Source of the DNA: Dromiciops gliroides | Lineage: Eukaryota > Chordata > Mammalia > Microbiotheria > Microbiotheriidae | Direction of reading: 5' to 3' | Assembly: GCF_019393635.1 (NCBI RefSeq) | Contig: NC_057863.1 | Location: 1,180,501 to 1,244,500, forward strand | DNA length: 64,000 nt | Part shown: in pieces, positions 32,901 to 43,500 of the stretch | How positions within the stretch are numbered: the first letter of the stretch is position 1 | Layout of the letters: the number at the start of each line of letters is the position of its first letter | Made by a program: the position numbers and the translations under genes | The notes under the pieces: model-generated | Seen by the model: only the letters and a program-made list of their open reading frames with translations | Databases searched by the model: none | What the model was told of the DNA's origin: nothing

Positions 32901-35900
32901 CACATACACATGTGCACACACACTCTAACCTGACAGAAGGGCGAGGCATCCGCTGCTTGGAGGCCTAGGACAGACCTGTCCCAGGTGGTGTTGCCAAGGG
33001 ACCTAGCAGGTGGCGGTGAGGTGAGGAGTGAGGGTGGGGCAGGCTTGGGGCCAGACAATGCAAAGGCAGGGCAATGGGAAATTGGGCATCCTGGGTGGTG
33101 AGAAGCAGGGCTGGCTCACAGGGGACACAGAGAGCAGAGGGGTGGAAGAAGACCTGAAAGGTAGACTGAGGCCAGGGCATGAGGCGCTCTAAACAGGGTT
33201 TATGTTTGTTCCTAGAGGTAACGGGGGCAGCCAATGGGGGTGCGGGGGTATCGTCCACTTCAGGGTGGGTGTCTCAAATGCCACTAGGCTGAATCATTTC
33301 TCTTGCCCAGTCTCCTCTGGATCTTTATCCCAGGCCGTGGCCACTGACCACGTGTGTCTCCTCTTCTCCCTCTATCTCAGTGACCAGCTCCCCCTCCCTG
33401 TCCTGCCTCAGCCTCTCTGCTGGACCTCCAAACGTGCTGTGCTGGGGACACAAAGAGGGGAAAGGCAGCCCCCACCTAATGGGGCTGACAACAAGCAAAC
33501 CAACACAGCCAGACCAGCTATGAGCGGGATCAATGGGCAATAATGGGCCGAAGGAAGGCTCTGGGATTAGGAAGGGTTGGGGAAGGCACCATTTTACTTG
33601 GGACTCCGAGGAAGCCAAGGAGGTCAGTCACGGGAGTGGGGAGTGTCACAAAGGTGGGGGACGGCCTGAGAGCACCCCCAAAGCACAGAGGAGGCCAGGG
33701 TCCTGTGAGCTCCAGGCACTGCCCTGTCACGCTGCTTGTGGAGTGTGAGCTCAGTGTCCTCAGACCCCAGGCACCTCCCCCACCACGTGTCTCAAGACAC
33801 CAGCCCCATCTTCCTCAGCCCACCCTGGGCTGAACCCCAGGGCTTCACAGGCCCCTGCTGATGCTGAGAGTCTGTGATTGTACCAGGCCACTTCCTCCTC
33901 TCCAATCTGGTCCATCACGCCCACTTTCCGAGGTCTATTTAGGCCCCAGATTGTACCAAGCCACTTCCTCCTCTCCAATCTGGTCCATCACGCCTACTTT
34001 CCGAGGTCTACTTAGGCCCCGACCTTCTCTCCTCAGGTCCAATGTGCTACAGACCAAAGACAGAAGCTTTCTGAAGTCCTGCCACTATAGTCCCGAGACC
34101 CTCTATTGTCCTATCTTCCGGCTGGGCACTCTGGTCCACTATACTGGGAATGACTTCCAGGAGATGGCCTCTGAGGTAATCCCCCTAAGCTGCTGTGCCT
34201 CCCTCGGGTCCCTGCACCCTCCCTCAGCCTAGGGAAGCATCTGGACCCAGCACTGCCCTATCCCAAGGTCCCTGTCCTCCTTGGACCGGACCATCCTGCG
34301 CCACATAGCCCTAGTTGGCTGATCCTGCTCCCAGGGCCCTGCCGCCGATGGAGATGTTCCCTGCACATCTGGGTCCCACTTCTCTGGGCCTGTGTTGTCA
34401 GCTGTCTCCCTAAGCAGGCGTCCCAGGGCCATCTCCATCTGGGCTGTGTGTTCCCTCCAGGACAGCACCCGCTTCCTCCTCTCCCTAGCCTCCAGGCTTG
34501 GGAGTGTCTGGTGGCCTCTCTCTTTCAAGGGTGGGGTGATAGGGATCCAGATAGAATGGGACTGTGATCTGGACAGAGCTCCCTCGGCCTGCAATCCTCA
34601 GTATTCCTTCAGCCGTCTGGACAACAAATTTGCTGAGAAGTCGGTCTCCTCTGGATACAACTTTAGGTAGATGGGGTTGTACTGGGCCATGAGGCAGGCA
34701 GTACCCCTGAGGCAAGGTGGAACTGGGAAGCCCCTTTTGTGGAACAGGGAGGGGCCCCTAGGAAGCGGGAAAGTGAGGAAGGGGGTTTGTACTGGGGCAA
34801 GTCAGGGAGCCCTGCAGAAGAGGTTGCCCCCAGCCCAGCCTCTAGCAGTGGGGTCCCGAAGCCTGGCAGGCTGTCTTGGTGCCGGGGCTGGGGGGCTCCA
34901 TAACCCTGAATTTCTTCCTGGGGTGACGGTGATTGGAGATCCATGGCTGGCAGCTGGAGCCCAGCATCAGTGCCTCCTCCTCTGACCAGGTTTGCCAAAT
35001 ATTACCAAGATGCCAACGGGGTTGAGTTCCGCACACTGATGAAGGTCTATGGGATCCGCTTTGATGTGCTGGTGAATGGCAAGGTGTGTGTACATGTGTG
35101 GGCTGCACCACTGTCACCACAGGTCAGGCCCCTCTTGGGAGGGGAGGGGAGCATGGGGCAGGCACGTGGCCGCTGGGCCCTGCCGCTCCCCCCCCTTCTT
35201 TGGACTCTTTTTTTCAGGCTGGGAGGTTCAGCATCATCCCCGCGGTCATCAATGTGGGAACAGGAGTGGCTCTTATGGGTGCTGTAAGTAGCCCATCACA
35301 GACTGCCCCCCCCCCACTGCAGGCTAGGGGGCTGCTTGAGGGGCAGGTCCCAGGAACTGAGACCTTGAGAGAGCTTCTTTCTTACCCCCCATGGCTGCAG
35401 GTGGCCCTAGACTCCTGGCTCTTGGGGCTGGGCCCAGGCTGCAGTTTCTGTGAGGTCTGGGTTCCATCGAGATAGGGGAGAGCCCCCAGGTCCCAGGGCT
35501 GCCCGGCCCCCAAAGCGCTGACCACCAGGAGGCTATGGGGATGAGGAAAGGCCCCCTTGCTGATGTCGCTGGCTTTTTTCAGGGAGCTTTCTTCTGTGAC
35601 TTAGTGCTCATCTACCTGATCAAAAAGAGCCACTTCTACAGAGATAAGAAATACGAAGAAGTGAGGTGAGCTGTCATCCGCTCTATGCCGCCCAGCTGGC
35701 AGTGCCACTGCTGTCTGCAAAGCTAGAGGCAGGGGCGCCCCTCACCACAGCCCAGGGATGAGGCCCTCCTTGGCTCCCTGGGACCCCTGCTGTGGGGAGA
35801 CACCTCCCGGCCTAAGGGTCCTGTATGGTTACAGCTCTTCTCCCTCTGCCTCATTTTGCCCACAGGCTAACCTCACAGAAATTCCTGTCCAGGCGCCTGG

Positions 35901-35974
35901 TAAATGGGAAACAGGACTCGGGCTGTCCAGGTGGACCGGAGCCACCGGAGCAACTCCAGACGGTGGAGACGTAG
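23712..35974 (+). CDS. P2RX5: P2X purinoceptor 5, ATP-gated cation channel (12 coding exons)
   Basis: Exons: 23712-23848, 27242-27392, 28539-28610, 30922-30997, 31086-31182, 31564-31644, 34037-34175, 34530-34666, 34990-35083, 35218-35283, 35583-35665, 35866-35974. The frame stays open across all junctions, giving 413 residues (human full-length form 444). P2X subunits form trimeric plasma-membrane channels opened by extracellular ATP. Visible hallmarks are the N-terminal Y-x-T-x-K motif (Y16, T18, K20), TM1 at about 30-50, ATP-site lysines K69 and K71, all ten ectodomain cysteines, the NFR motif (295-297), TM2 encoded by exons 10-11, and the YxxxK surface-retention motif just after it. N77 lies in an NTS glycosylation sequon. 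The start was chosen because it opens [20 protein letters not shown], which aligns with P2X5 N termini. The cytoplasmic tail after YEEVR is only about 35 residues and differs from the human tail. P2RX5 is preferred over other P2X genes because of close identity to P2X5 and its neighbours EMC6/TAX1BP3/CTNS/SHPK. Confidence 0.96.
23915..23962 (+). repeat. (GT)n microsatellite in P2RX5 intron 1
   Basis: Pure GT run of about 20 units, 65 bases past the exon 1 donor. Confidence 0.95.
25395..25610 (-). mobile_element. MIR/THER1-type SINE in P2RX5 intron 1
   Basis: ATTTTACAGATGAGGGAGCT, GACTTGCCCAGGGACACACA, GGCTGGATTTGAACTCAGGT in reverse order of the SINE. Confidence 0.82.
27736..27895 (+). mobile_element. 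WSINE1-type SINE in P2RX5 intron 2
   Basis: Complete forward SINE with a (A)22 tail. Target duplication is weak (CATCTCCCAG / ATATCAG). Confidence 0.9.
28690..29010 (+). repeat. (CCCATC/CTTCC)n low-complexity tract in P2RX5 intron 3
   Basis: Imperfect CTTCCCATC-ATCC units for about 320 bases. Confidence 0.85.
30125..30385 (-). mobile_element. Mar1-type CORE-SINE with RTE-derived tail
   Basis: Reverse copy. It starts with the RTE/BovB-like GTCAGTCATGTCTGACTC and GGGTTTTCTTGGCAGAGATA, followed by GATGAGGAAACTGAGGCAAA and the CORE/tRNA-related part. This is a marsupial-specific SINE type, in P2RX5 intron 3. Confidence 0.85.
30390..30900 (-). mobile_element. Two MIR-type SINE remnants before P2RX5 exon 4
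   Basis: 30390-30545 (AAGGTCACACAGCTATAAG) and 30745-30900 (GACTTGTCCAGGGTCACACT, GATTTGAATTCAAG), both reverse. The second ends about 20 bases from the exon 4 acceptor. Confidence 0.75.
31805..31982 (+). repeat. 36-bp minisatellite in P2RX5 intron 6
   Basis: About 4.7 units of AGTGTGCTAGGGTG..., each including GAGTGTGGCACCAGTG, with a few substitutions per unit. Confidence 0.88.
32738..32930. repeat. CA-rich imperfect repeat in P2RX5 intron 6
   Basis: Alternating ACACGCATGCACAC / ACATATGTG-type sequence; alternating purine-pyrimidine over most of its length. Confidence 0.85.
33876..34021 (+). repeat. 73-bp tandem duplication abutting P2RX5 exon 7 acceptor
   Basis: Two copies with a 73-bp period, each starting GATTGTACCA and ending TTAGGCCCC. 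They differ at about five positions. The second copy ends 15 bases before the exon 7 acceptor AG. Confidence 0.93.
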
Positions 35975-36930
35975 TCAGAGCGACAGCCCTGCTGCAGAGG
36001 AGCATGGGAAAGCGGCTCGCAGGCCCCCAGGGTGGGCCAGCATCACCAGGATGGGGCACACCCATGTGCCATCCCCGGCTCCCCAGAACCTCCTTGTGTG
36101 TCTGACAGTTGCAGGCCACCCCTGGCCTCTGGGTATTCGGGGCCCATGGCTCCTGAAGGGGTCAGCCACTCTGGACATAGTAGAGAAGGTGGGGAAGGGA
36201 CAAGCTCACCACATGGACCACACCGAGGGGCTGACATGAGGCCAGCATGGAACCTTCCTCTTCATGTTCCAAGTCGGGCTAAGGGAGCATGCGGGGGAGC
36301 AGTACCCTGGGCCCCTGGGAGCCCCCTTTGAGGAGGGAACACAGTCAGAGGACCCAGGCTCTTACCTGGGGCAGTGCCAGCCTGCCTGCCTTGGGCCCCT
36401 GCGTGTCAGAGTTGGGGAGGGGGCTACAGCACTGCCTGGCTCTTTGGGGGTGTCTCTGGCAGTCAAGCGAGCCCCAATCTCTTGGTGTGGGGGGGGTGCT
36501 GCTGGAGACAGGCAACTTCTGGAAGGTAGAGCCTTCTCTCTGCTCATCCCCTGGACCACAAACTTAGAATTCAACTTAGGTGTGTGGTGAGGATGGCTGA
36601 AATGCTCTGCAAACATTACCCAGACTTCCAGGACCAGTGAGGTGGCACTCCCATCCTGCCACAGCCCCCCGGGGCTTGCCCCCGCCCCCCCCAGGGGCAA
36701 AGCTGGGGGCCCAGCAGCATTGCAGGCCAGGCAGTGGGGGCGGGGTCCACTCTTCAGTCAGCCAGTCTTGCTTGGAGGCCCCCAGTGATGGGCAGCCCTT
36801 GTGTCAAGGAGCCAAATACAAGTGAGAGGCACCTGTGGGTGAGGAGGGGGGGGGGGGCGCACTTCTAAGAGGGGCATGTGTGCAGCTTCTTCCCTTGGGC
36901 AGCACCAACGTTTCTGCACAATAGAGCTTT

Positions 36931-36936
36931 AATAAA
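36931..36936 (+). promoter_or_regulatory. P2RX5: P2RX5 poly(A) signal AATAAA
   Basis: The first canonical AATAAA downstream of the P2RX5 stop lies about 960 bases into the 3' UTR. The 3' UTR between 35975 and this point is GC-rich and free of recognisable repeats. Cleavage is expected at about 36950, before the EMC6 3' end at about 38775 on the other strand. Confidence 0.7.
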
Positions 36937-37113
36937 TGCCTTGTCACCCACAAGAAACTGGCTTTTGCCCAAGTGGGAACAAAGATGTGAACCTGGTCTC
37001 CCTTCCAGAGCAGGCCCCATCCCTCGAACCGCCTTGGGCCTTGTCAAAGGACAAGGTGACCTCAAGGTCACAGACTCAGAGATCTCTGGGGTACCATTAA
37101 AAGTCTCATCTAT

Positions 37114-37258
37114 GGGGCAGCTAGGTGGCACAGTGGATAGAGCATTGGCCCTGGAGTCAGGAGGACCTGAGTTCAAATTCAGCCTCAGACACTTGACACT
37201 TACTAGCTGTGTGACCCTGGGCAAGTCACTTAACCCCAACTGCCTCACCAAAAAAAAA
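37114..37258 (+). mobile_element. WSINE1-type SINE between P2RX5 and EMC6
   Basis: Target duplication AAAAGTCTCATCTAT (37099-37113) and AAAAGTGTCATCTAT (37259-37273). Confidence 0.92.
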
Positions 37259-37371
37259 AAAAGTGTCATCTATTCCTCCAAGATCCCCTATGGCCAGTGT
37301 GGGTGGGAAGGACCCTATCTGCAGGCTTTCTCCACTTGGCTCCTAACATTCAGGTCTCCCCTAAAGGTACC

Positions 37372-37495
37372 CCCTGAGAGTGTAGTAGATAAAGCACTGG
37401 CCTCAAAGTCAGGAGGACCTGAGTTCAAATCTCACCTCAGACACTTCCTAGCTGTGTGACCCTGGGCAAGTCAATTAACCCCAATTGCCTCAAAC
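37372..37495 (+). mobile_element. 5'-truncated SINE fragment
   Basis: GTGTAGTAGATAAAGCACTG through GTCAATTAACCCCAATTGCC; lacks the canonical head. Confidence 0.8.
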
Positions 37496-38364
37496 ATCCG
37501 GGGCCATCTCTAGTTGTCCTGATATATATCTTGCCCCTGGACCCAGATGGCTCTGGAGGAGAGAGTGAGGCTGGTGACCCTGCACAGCCCCGCCTCACTT
37601 CAATCCAATTCAGTGCAAGTCATGACCTCACCCTGGGGTGACGGACTCTTGGAGAAAACAGGCCAAATAACAACAAGGGTGCTCCCTTATCCTTGGGCCG
37701 GGCCATCAATCAGACAAGGATTCAGAAGCTCCTTCTTCCCACCGCCACGGACAAAGGCCACGCCTGAGCAGAGCTTTGGAGGTCTTGGGCCCCCGTGTGG
37801 CAGGACCAAATGAGGTTTCCGTGCTCTCTGCTCTAGCTGTTTCCATCCCTCTGGGGAGCTGAGCTGCCCATGACGATGAGGAATACTCTCTTCCTTTCCC
37901 ATCCCCACCACAGGTTGTCAGCAGCTGTGAAGCTAGCGCACCAGGCTTGGGGCCGGAGGCCCCTGCAATCTCCCCTGGACACTCGCTAGTTACACATGTG
38001 CTTCCAGCCACAAGTGGCACTGAGTGCACAGACAACTGCCTTCACACGCAGTCTCTCTTCATTCTCCTTCCTATTTATTCCAGGGGAAGCAGAACGTGTT
38101 TGGTTCTGTCTTTGCACGGCCCTGGTCTCACTACTGAAGTCCTCCATGTGGGAGGTGATCTGCTGGGAGGCTTAGCTAGCCCTCAATGGGAGGGGCATCC
38201 AAAGATGGAAGGGAGGGAGAGAGGCCTGAGGCATTACCCTCCAGATTTCTAGGAAGAAATGATTTGGGGGAATTAGCTTAGGTTTCTAGTCTGACTGAGG
38301 AGCTGGTGGGTAAGAGGCTGTGGGAGGGAGGATGGGTGCTGTGCTCTGCAAAGATGCCCTAATG

Positions 38365-38647
38365 GGAGCAGCTAGGTGGTGCAGTGGATAGAGCACCAGC
38401 CCTGGAGTCAGGAGGACCTGAGTTCAAATCTGGCCTCAGACAGTTGATACTTACTAGCTGTGTGACCCTGGGCAAGTCACTTAACCCCCATTGTCCTGGG
38501 CGGGGGAGATTTAGAAGTTGGGGCAGCTAGGTGGCGTAGTAGATAAAGCACCAGCCCTGAGTTCAAATCTAGTCTCAGGCACTTGACACTAGCTGTGTGA
38601 CTCTGGGAAAGTCACTTAACCCTCATCACCCTGAAAAACAAAAAAAG
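38365..38647 (+). mobile_element. Two WSINE1-type SINEs within one target duplication
   Basis: SINE copies at about 38365-38505 and 38520-38640 lie in the same orientation, enclosed by AAAGATGCCCTAATG at 38350-38364 and 38648-38662. The second copy has a short internal deletion. The block lies 110 bases beyond the predicted EMC6 3' end. Confidence 0.88.
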
Positions 38648-38791
38648 AAAGATGCCCTAATGAAGGCCCCCCCCACCCAAGGCTTGAAGGAGGCATTATT
38701 ACCCATGGGTTAGTTGTGCCACGGACAGAAGAGAATCCCTCATACAGTTTGCACCAAGAAGAAAATAAAGCGAGACATGTTTCACATTGGA

Positions 38792-38797
38792 TTTAAT
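38792..38797 (-). promoter_or_regulatory. EMC6: EMC6 poly(A) signal ATTAAA
   Basis: The minus strand carries ATTAAA about 125 bases after the EMC6 stop codon, in an AT-rich short 3' UTR. It is the first standard signal after the stop, so cleavage near 38775 is expected. Confidence 0.5.
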
Positions 38798-38921
38798 CTG
38801 CAGACCATCACCAGAGATGGATCATAAGTTACTAATAACATTAACAGCACAAGCAGTCACTTCCATTGGAACACTAGCAGTCTACATCTCATTAACCCCA
38901 GCAGGAGTCCTTCCCCTCCCC

Positions 38922-39644
<723 letters not shown>

Positions 39645-40073
39645 TCAGGCGCCTGCTGTGTGCCAGACACTGGCGTGGCGGGGAGAGAGGGCGCAGGGGG
39701 GGCTGGACGGAGGGGCCGCCCCCTCCTCCCAAGCATCTCCCCTCTCTCCTTCCCGTGCCCCCCATCCCTGGGCCCCGGCTACTGGGTGTGGGGGGTGCGC
39801 CCCCGGCTCTGCCCCCTCCCAGAAGGGGGGATCCCCTCCTCCGGCCCGCCCAGCCTCTTCAGGTGCATCCGTGTCAGTGTCAGTGCACGCATGGGTGTGG
39901 GAGCATGGGGAGGGGGGGCTTAGGGAGAAGGCCCAAGCCTGGGGCGCAGCGCGAGGACCCCCGCCCAAAGAAGGGGCCGAGGGCGGGGGGGTCTTTGAGC
40001 TGGGGGGTGGGGAGATGAGCAGGGCGGGCCTCAGCCTCAGAGGGGGCCGGGCTCGGGAGAGAGGCGGAGGCCC

Positions 40074-40100
40074 TGACCCCTGACCCCTGACCCCTGACCG
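40074..40100 (-). repeat. TGACCCC heptamer array in EMC6 intron 1
   Basis: Three TGACCCC units followed by TGACCGT. The 7-base period equals a nuclear-receptor DR1 spacing (minus strand GGGGTCA repeated). Confidence 0.85.
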
Positions 40101-40234
40101 TCCGGGTCAAGGGACCCACGTCCTCACCTCCCCCCCAGTCCCACCACCCCCGCTGACCCTGGGACGTAGGAACGAGAGGGGGCTCCCAACCCCAGGAGCT
40201 TGGGGGCGCCCACACCGGATCCCACGAGTGTTAC

Positions 40235-40300
40235 CTGGTCCGGACGGCGGCGGCAGCGGCAGTGACGTCGTAGTTCCCTTAGGCGGGCGGAGAGGACGAG
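40235..40300 (-). other. EMC6: EMC6 non-coding exon 1 (5' end approximate)
   Basis: On the minus strand a CpG-rich segment ends CCGGACCAG followed by GTAACA, a good donor at 40234-40233. It pairs with the acceptor TCTTAG that precedes the EMC6 coding exon at 39270. A full CRE-like TGACGTC lies at 40263-40269. The 5' limit is a guess because transcription starts are not visible in sequence. Confidence 0.55.
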
Positions 40301-40573
40301 GACTCCGAGGGCGCCATCTTAGCCCAGAGGCTGCCGGGAGAGGAGTCGGGCCGGGTGCATGCGCAGGCTCCTGAGCGTCCCCTGCTGAGCCCGCCCTCGG
40401 GCCGGCCCGGACACTCTGCGCATGCTCCGGAATGCTCGCCGAGAGGCGGGGCCCGAGAAGGGCGGCCCCCTCGGTGACTGGCTAGAGAGCTCATGCATAA
40501 TTCATGAGGGGCGGGGCCGCCGAGTCCTTTTGTTCTGAGGGTGGGGCCGGGCGGGGCCCGAGCCGCAGCCAAG
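40270..40573. promoter_or_regulatory. Bidirectional CpG-island promoter of EMC6 and TAX1BP3
   Basis: About 300 bases separate the EMC6 first exon (minus) from the TAX1BP3 start codon (plus). The stretch is dense in CpG, has GC boxes (GGGGCGGGGCC near 40506), an NRF1-like GCATGCGCAG at about 40359, and no TATA box. Head-to-head genes sharing one CpG island are typical of housekeeping promoters. CpG-dense sequence continues over roughly 39150-41250. Confidence 0.7.
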
Positions 40574-43500
40574 ATGTCCTACGTGCCCGGGCAGCCGGTC
40601 ACCGCTGTGGTGGTGAGTGCGGGGGTCCGGGGGTCCCCCGAGAAGTGGGGCGCGGGGCAAAGAGGCGGAGACGGAAGACGAGACTGTGTGTGATGGCGCG
40701 CCCCAGAGAGCGGGGAGAGGGAGGGGCGGGGCAGGCGCGTGCCCGAGGCAGACACCCAAGGGGGGGCGCCAGAGGGTGAGCCCCTCCCCCGCGAGGCCCC
40801 CGAAAGCTGGGGGGGCTGCCCCCCCCAGCCCACCTGGTCGTCTGCGGAGTGGAGGGCGCTTGCTCCAGAAAGGGAATCCCCGAGACCGAGTTGGGGGTGC
40901 AGGGATCCGCCGCCCGGCTGATGATCCCCCCTCCCCACCTCGCCTGCAGGCGGGAGGGGTTGAGCTGGGCAGCGACCCCCAGCAGAGGGGCTGCTAGGGA
41001 ATGAGCCGCTGGACGTGCGCCCCAAGTTTGGACAGCGCCGCTGGCTGGGCCCCCAGCCCCAACACAGAGGGGCGCGCCTTCCCCACCCCACTTCTGGCCT
41101 GGGGCGCCCCGAGGGCTGGTTCCCTCCGGCTTTGTGGGGAGCCCTGGCACGCACGGGCCCAGAGAGCTTTTTGGTCTGAGATGGCGAGCCTGGACCGAGC
41201 AGCCCGGCTGGACGCGGGGCCTCCTGGAAGCTTCCTTATCCGGGGGCCCGTCCGGCCCTGGGGCACAGAGCTGCCTCTGGAGATGAAGGGGGTAGTGCTT
41301 TGGATGCTGCCCATCCCCGACAGGGTGACCTTGCAGACCCACACCCAGTCTGTCCTGGGCCCAGGCCCTCCCACTTCCTTATCTGTCCAGTTCAGAGATT
41401 GATGGGCCAGCCGGCTTTCCCATCCCTGTCTCAGCAAGGCCAGGACCTCTGGAGACCAAGCCTGGCACTGCCCGGGGCCGGGCCGGGCCTCTGCCTCTCA
41501 GGGCCTTACTGTGGAAGGGATCGGGCCACCCCCTCCCAGAGCTGGGCTGCTCTTTGGGAGGCTGGTACAAAGGGCATGGGGGGGGGGTGGGCTGAGTCAG
41601 AAATCTGGAATGGCAACTGATCTCCAGCACTGGAGAAAGCCCAGTCTCTGAATCACCACTTCCTGCTCTTCTCCCTTGGAGGACCGCTGTGGCCTGCTCC
41701 CGTGCCGCTCCCTGGCCCAGTTGGGGGGCAGATGTTGGAGAGGGCACACTGCTTCCTTCCCACAGCCAGTGGTGAAGCTCTCACCGCCTAGAAGGGGCCA
41801 CTTGTCCCTGTCCAGTTTCCTGGGGCTCAGGACAGAGATGAGGGAGAGCAAACATTTATTAGTCACCTTCAGAATGCAGGCACTGTGCTGAAGGCTGGCC
41901 TACCAAGCAAACAGGGCCCCTGCCCTCCAGGGCTGCACACCCATATTGGCATCTGTCAGGTACCTAGTGGAGCCTGGACTTTGTCCAGGGAAGGGCCTGG
42001 AAAGTGTCCAGAAGGCTGAGTTGGGAGGGGGGTGTGGCTCCAGTCCCTCCTTCCGGTCGTCCCTCTGTTCCCTGTGTCTCCAGCTGCCCCTTCAAGGGCT
42101 ATTTCCCTGCCTATGCAACAGGACTGCCTCCTTCACTCAAGGCCCCGAGGGCTTCTGGGTGCTGCCCCAAGGCAGGGCTCTGGGGGCCCCAGGGGCTGGT
42201 CAGCAGAGGCCTCTTGAAAGTCAGTAGAGGCCTTTCAGGGCCTGGGCACCTGGCCACGCGGGGCACACTGACCTGACTCAGCTTGGCAAGCTATTGTCAC
42301 TCGGGCCCTGGCCCAGGGAGCCATGTGGGGAGGGGATTGGGCTTCTGGTCTCTGGTAGCAGGAGGCTGTGTACAGAGGGCCCCAAAGCCTAGCGAGGCTC
42401 TCTAAGGGAGCCACCAAGTCAGGGCACCTGGGTCACTGCAGGTCCCAGGGTCAGTTACACAGGCAGGGAGTGACTCCGGGGCCTCTCCACTGGATGAGGC
42501 AGCGCGCCTGGCTGGAACGTCTTTGTGTTCTAGGCCTCTCCTGTCTCCATCGGGCGCCCAGACTCATGTTTGCCCAGCCCATGACCTTCCTCTCCCAGAA
42601 AAAGGCAGAGAGATGGTTTCTCTCCCACAGAGATGGATGCCCAAGGGGCTGCTGGGAGCCTGGCTGGGAGGGAGGGAGAGACCTTCGAGATGGCCTGAGG
42701 AGATGGGGCCTGGAGAGCCAATAACACGGGGCAAGCCATGTGCCCCCTGCCTCAGTTTCTTCATCTGTAAAAAGGGCTCATAATAGCACCTTCCTCCTTC
42801 CCTTTGTCCTCCCTCTGTTCCTTTCCTCTCCTTTGCCTCCTCTCTCTCCCTTCTGTCCTTGCTCCCACCCCTCTTCCATCCTTCCCTCCCTCCCTCCTTC
42901 CTAATAATATGCCTCCCTCCAGACCCTAAAAGGGCTCAACAACTCCAGAACCAGGGGACAGGGGACGGGCTGGGGGGAAGGAGTTTCAGAAATGGGGCCT
43001 TCCTGCCTCTCGTCCATTCCCACGAGTGGAGAGCGAGTCGATGCCTGGTGACTGGTACTTTTTAGAGTTCCATGTTCAAAGGGAGAGCTTTTGGGGGAGG
43101 GGAATGGCCAGGGAAGCAGGAAAAGGGCATCCGTCAGACAAGAAAAAGATGCCCGGGAAAGTCCGATATACAAAGCGGGTTAGAGAGAGAGGGCAGAGCC
43201 CAGAGCAGGTGGGGAGGTCCTGCCCAGGGCGACAGGGGCAGAACTCATCACCCCTGGCTCAGATCAGTCTGTTTGGCCTGTTCCTTATGTCACGTGTGGG
43301 CCAAGCTTCAGAAGCCCAACCCTTAACCCCTGTGGACACTCACACTGGGCCAGAGAAGGGAGCCTTGGGCTTGGAGACTCAGCCAAAAGCTTTGGAGTTC
43401 TAGCTGGGTGACCTGGACAGCCCCGGGCCCACACCCCGCCCTGCGAAGGTGACTTTGGGTATAATTTGGATTTTCCCTTTTTTCTGACTTAGCAAAGAGT

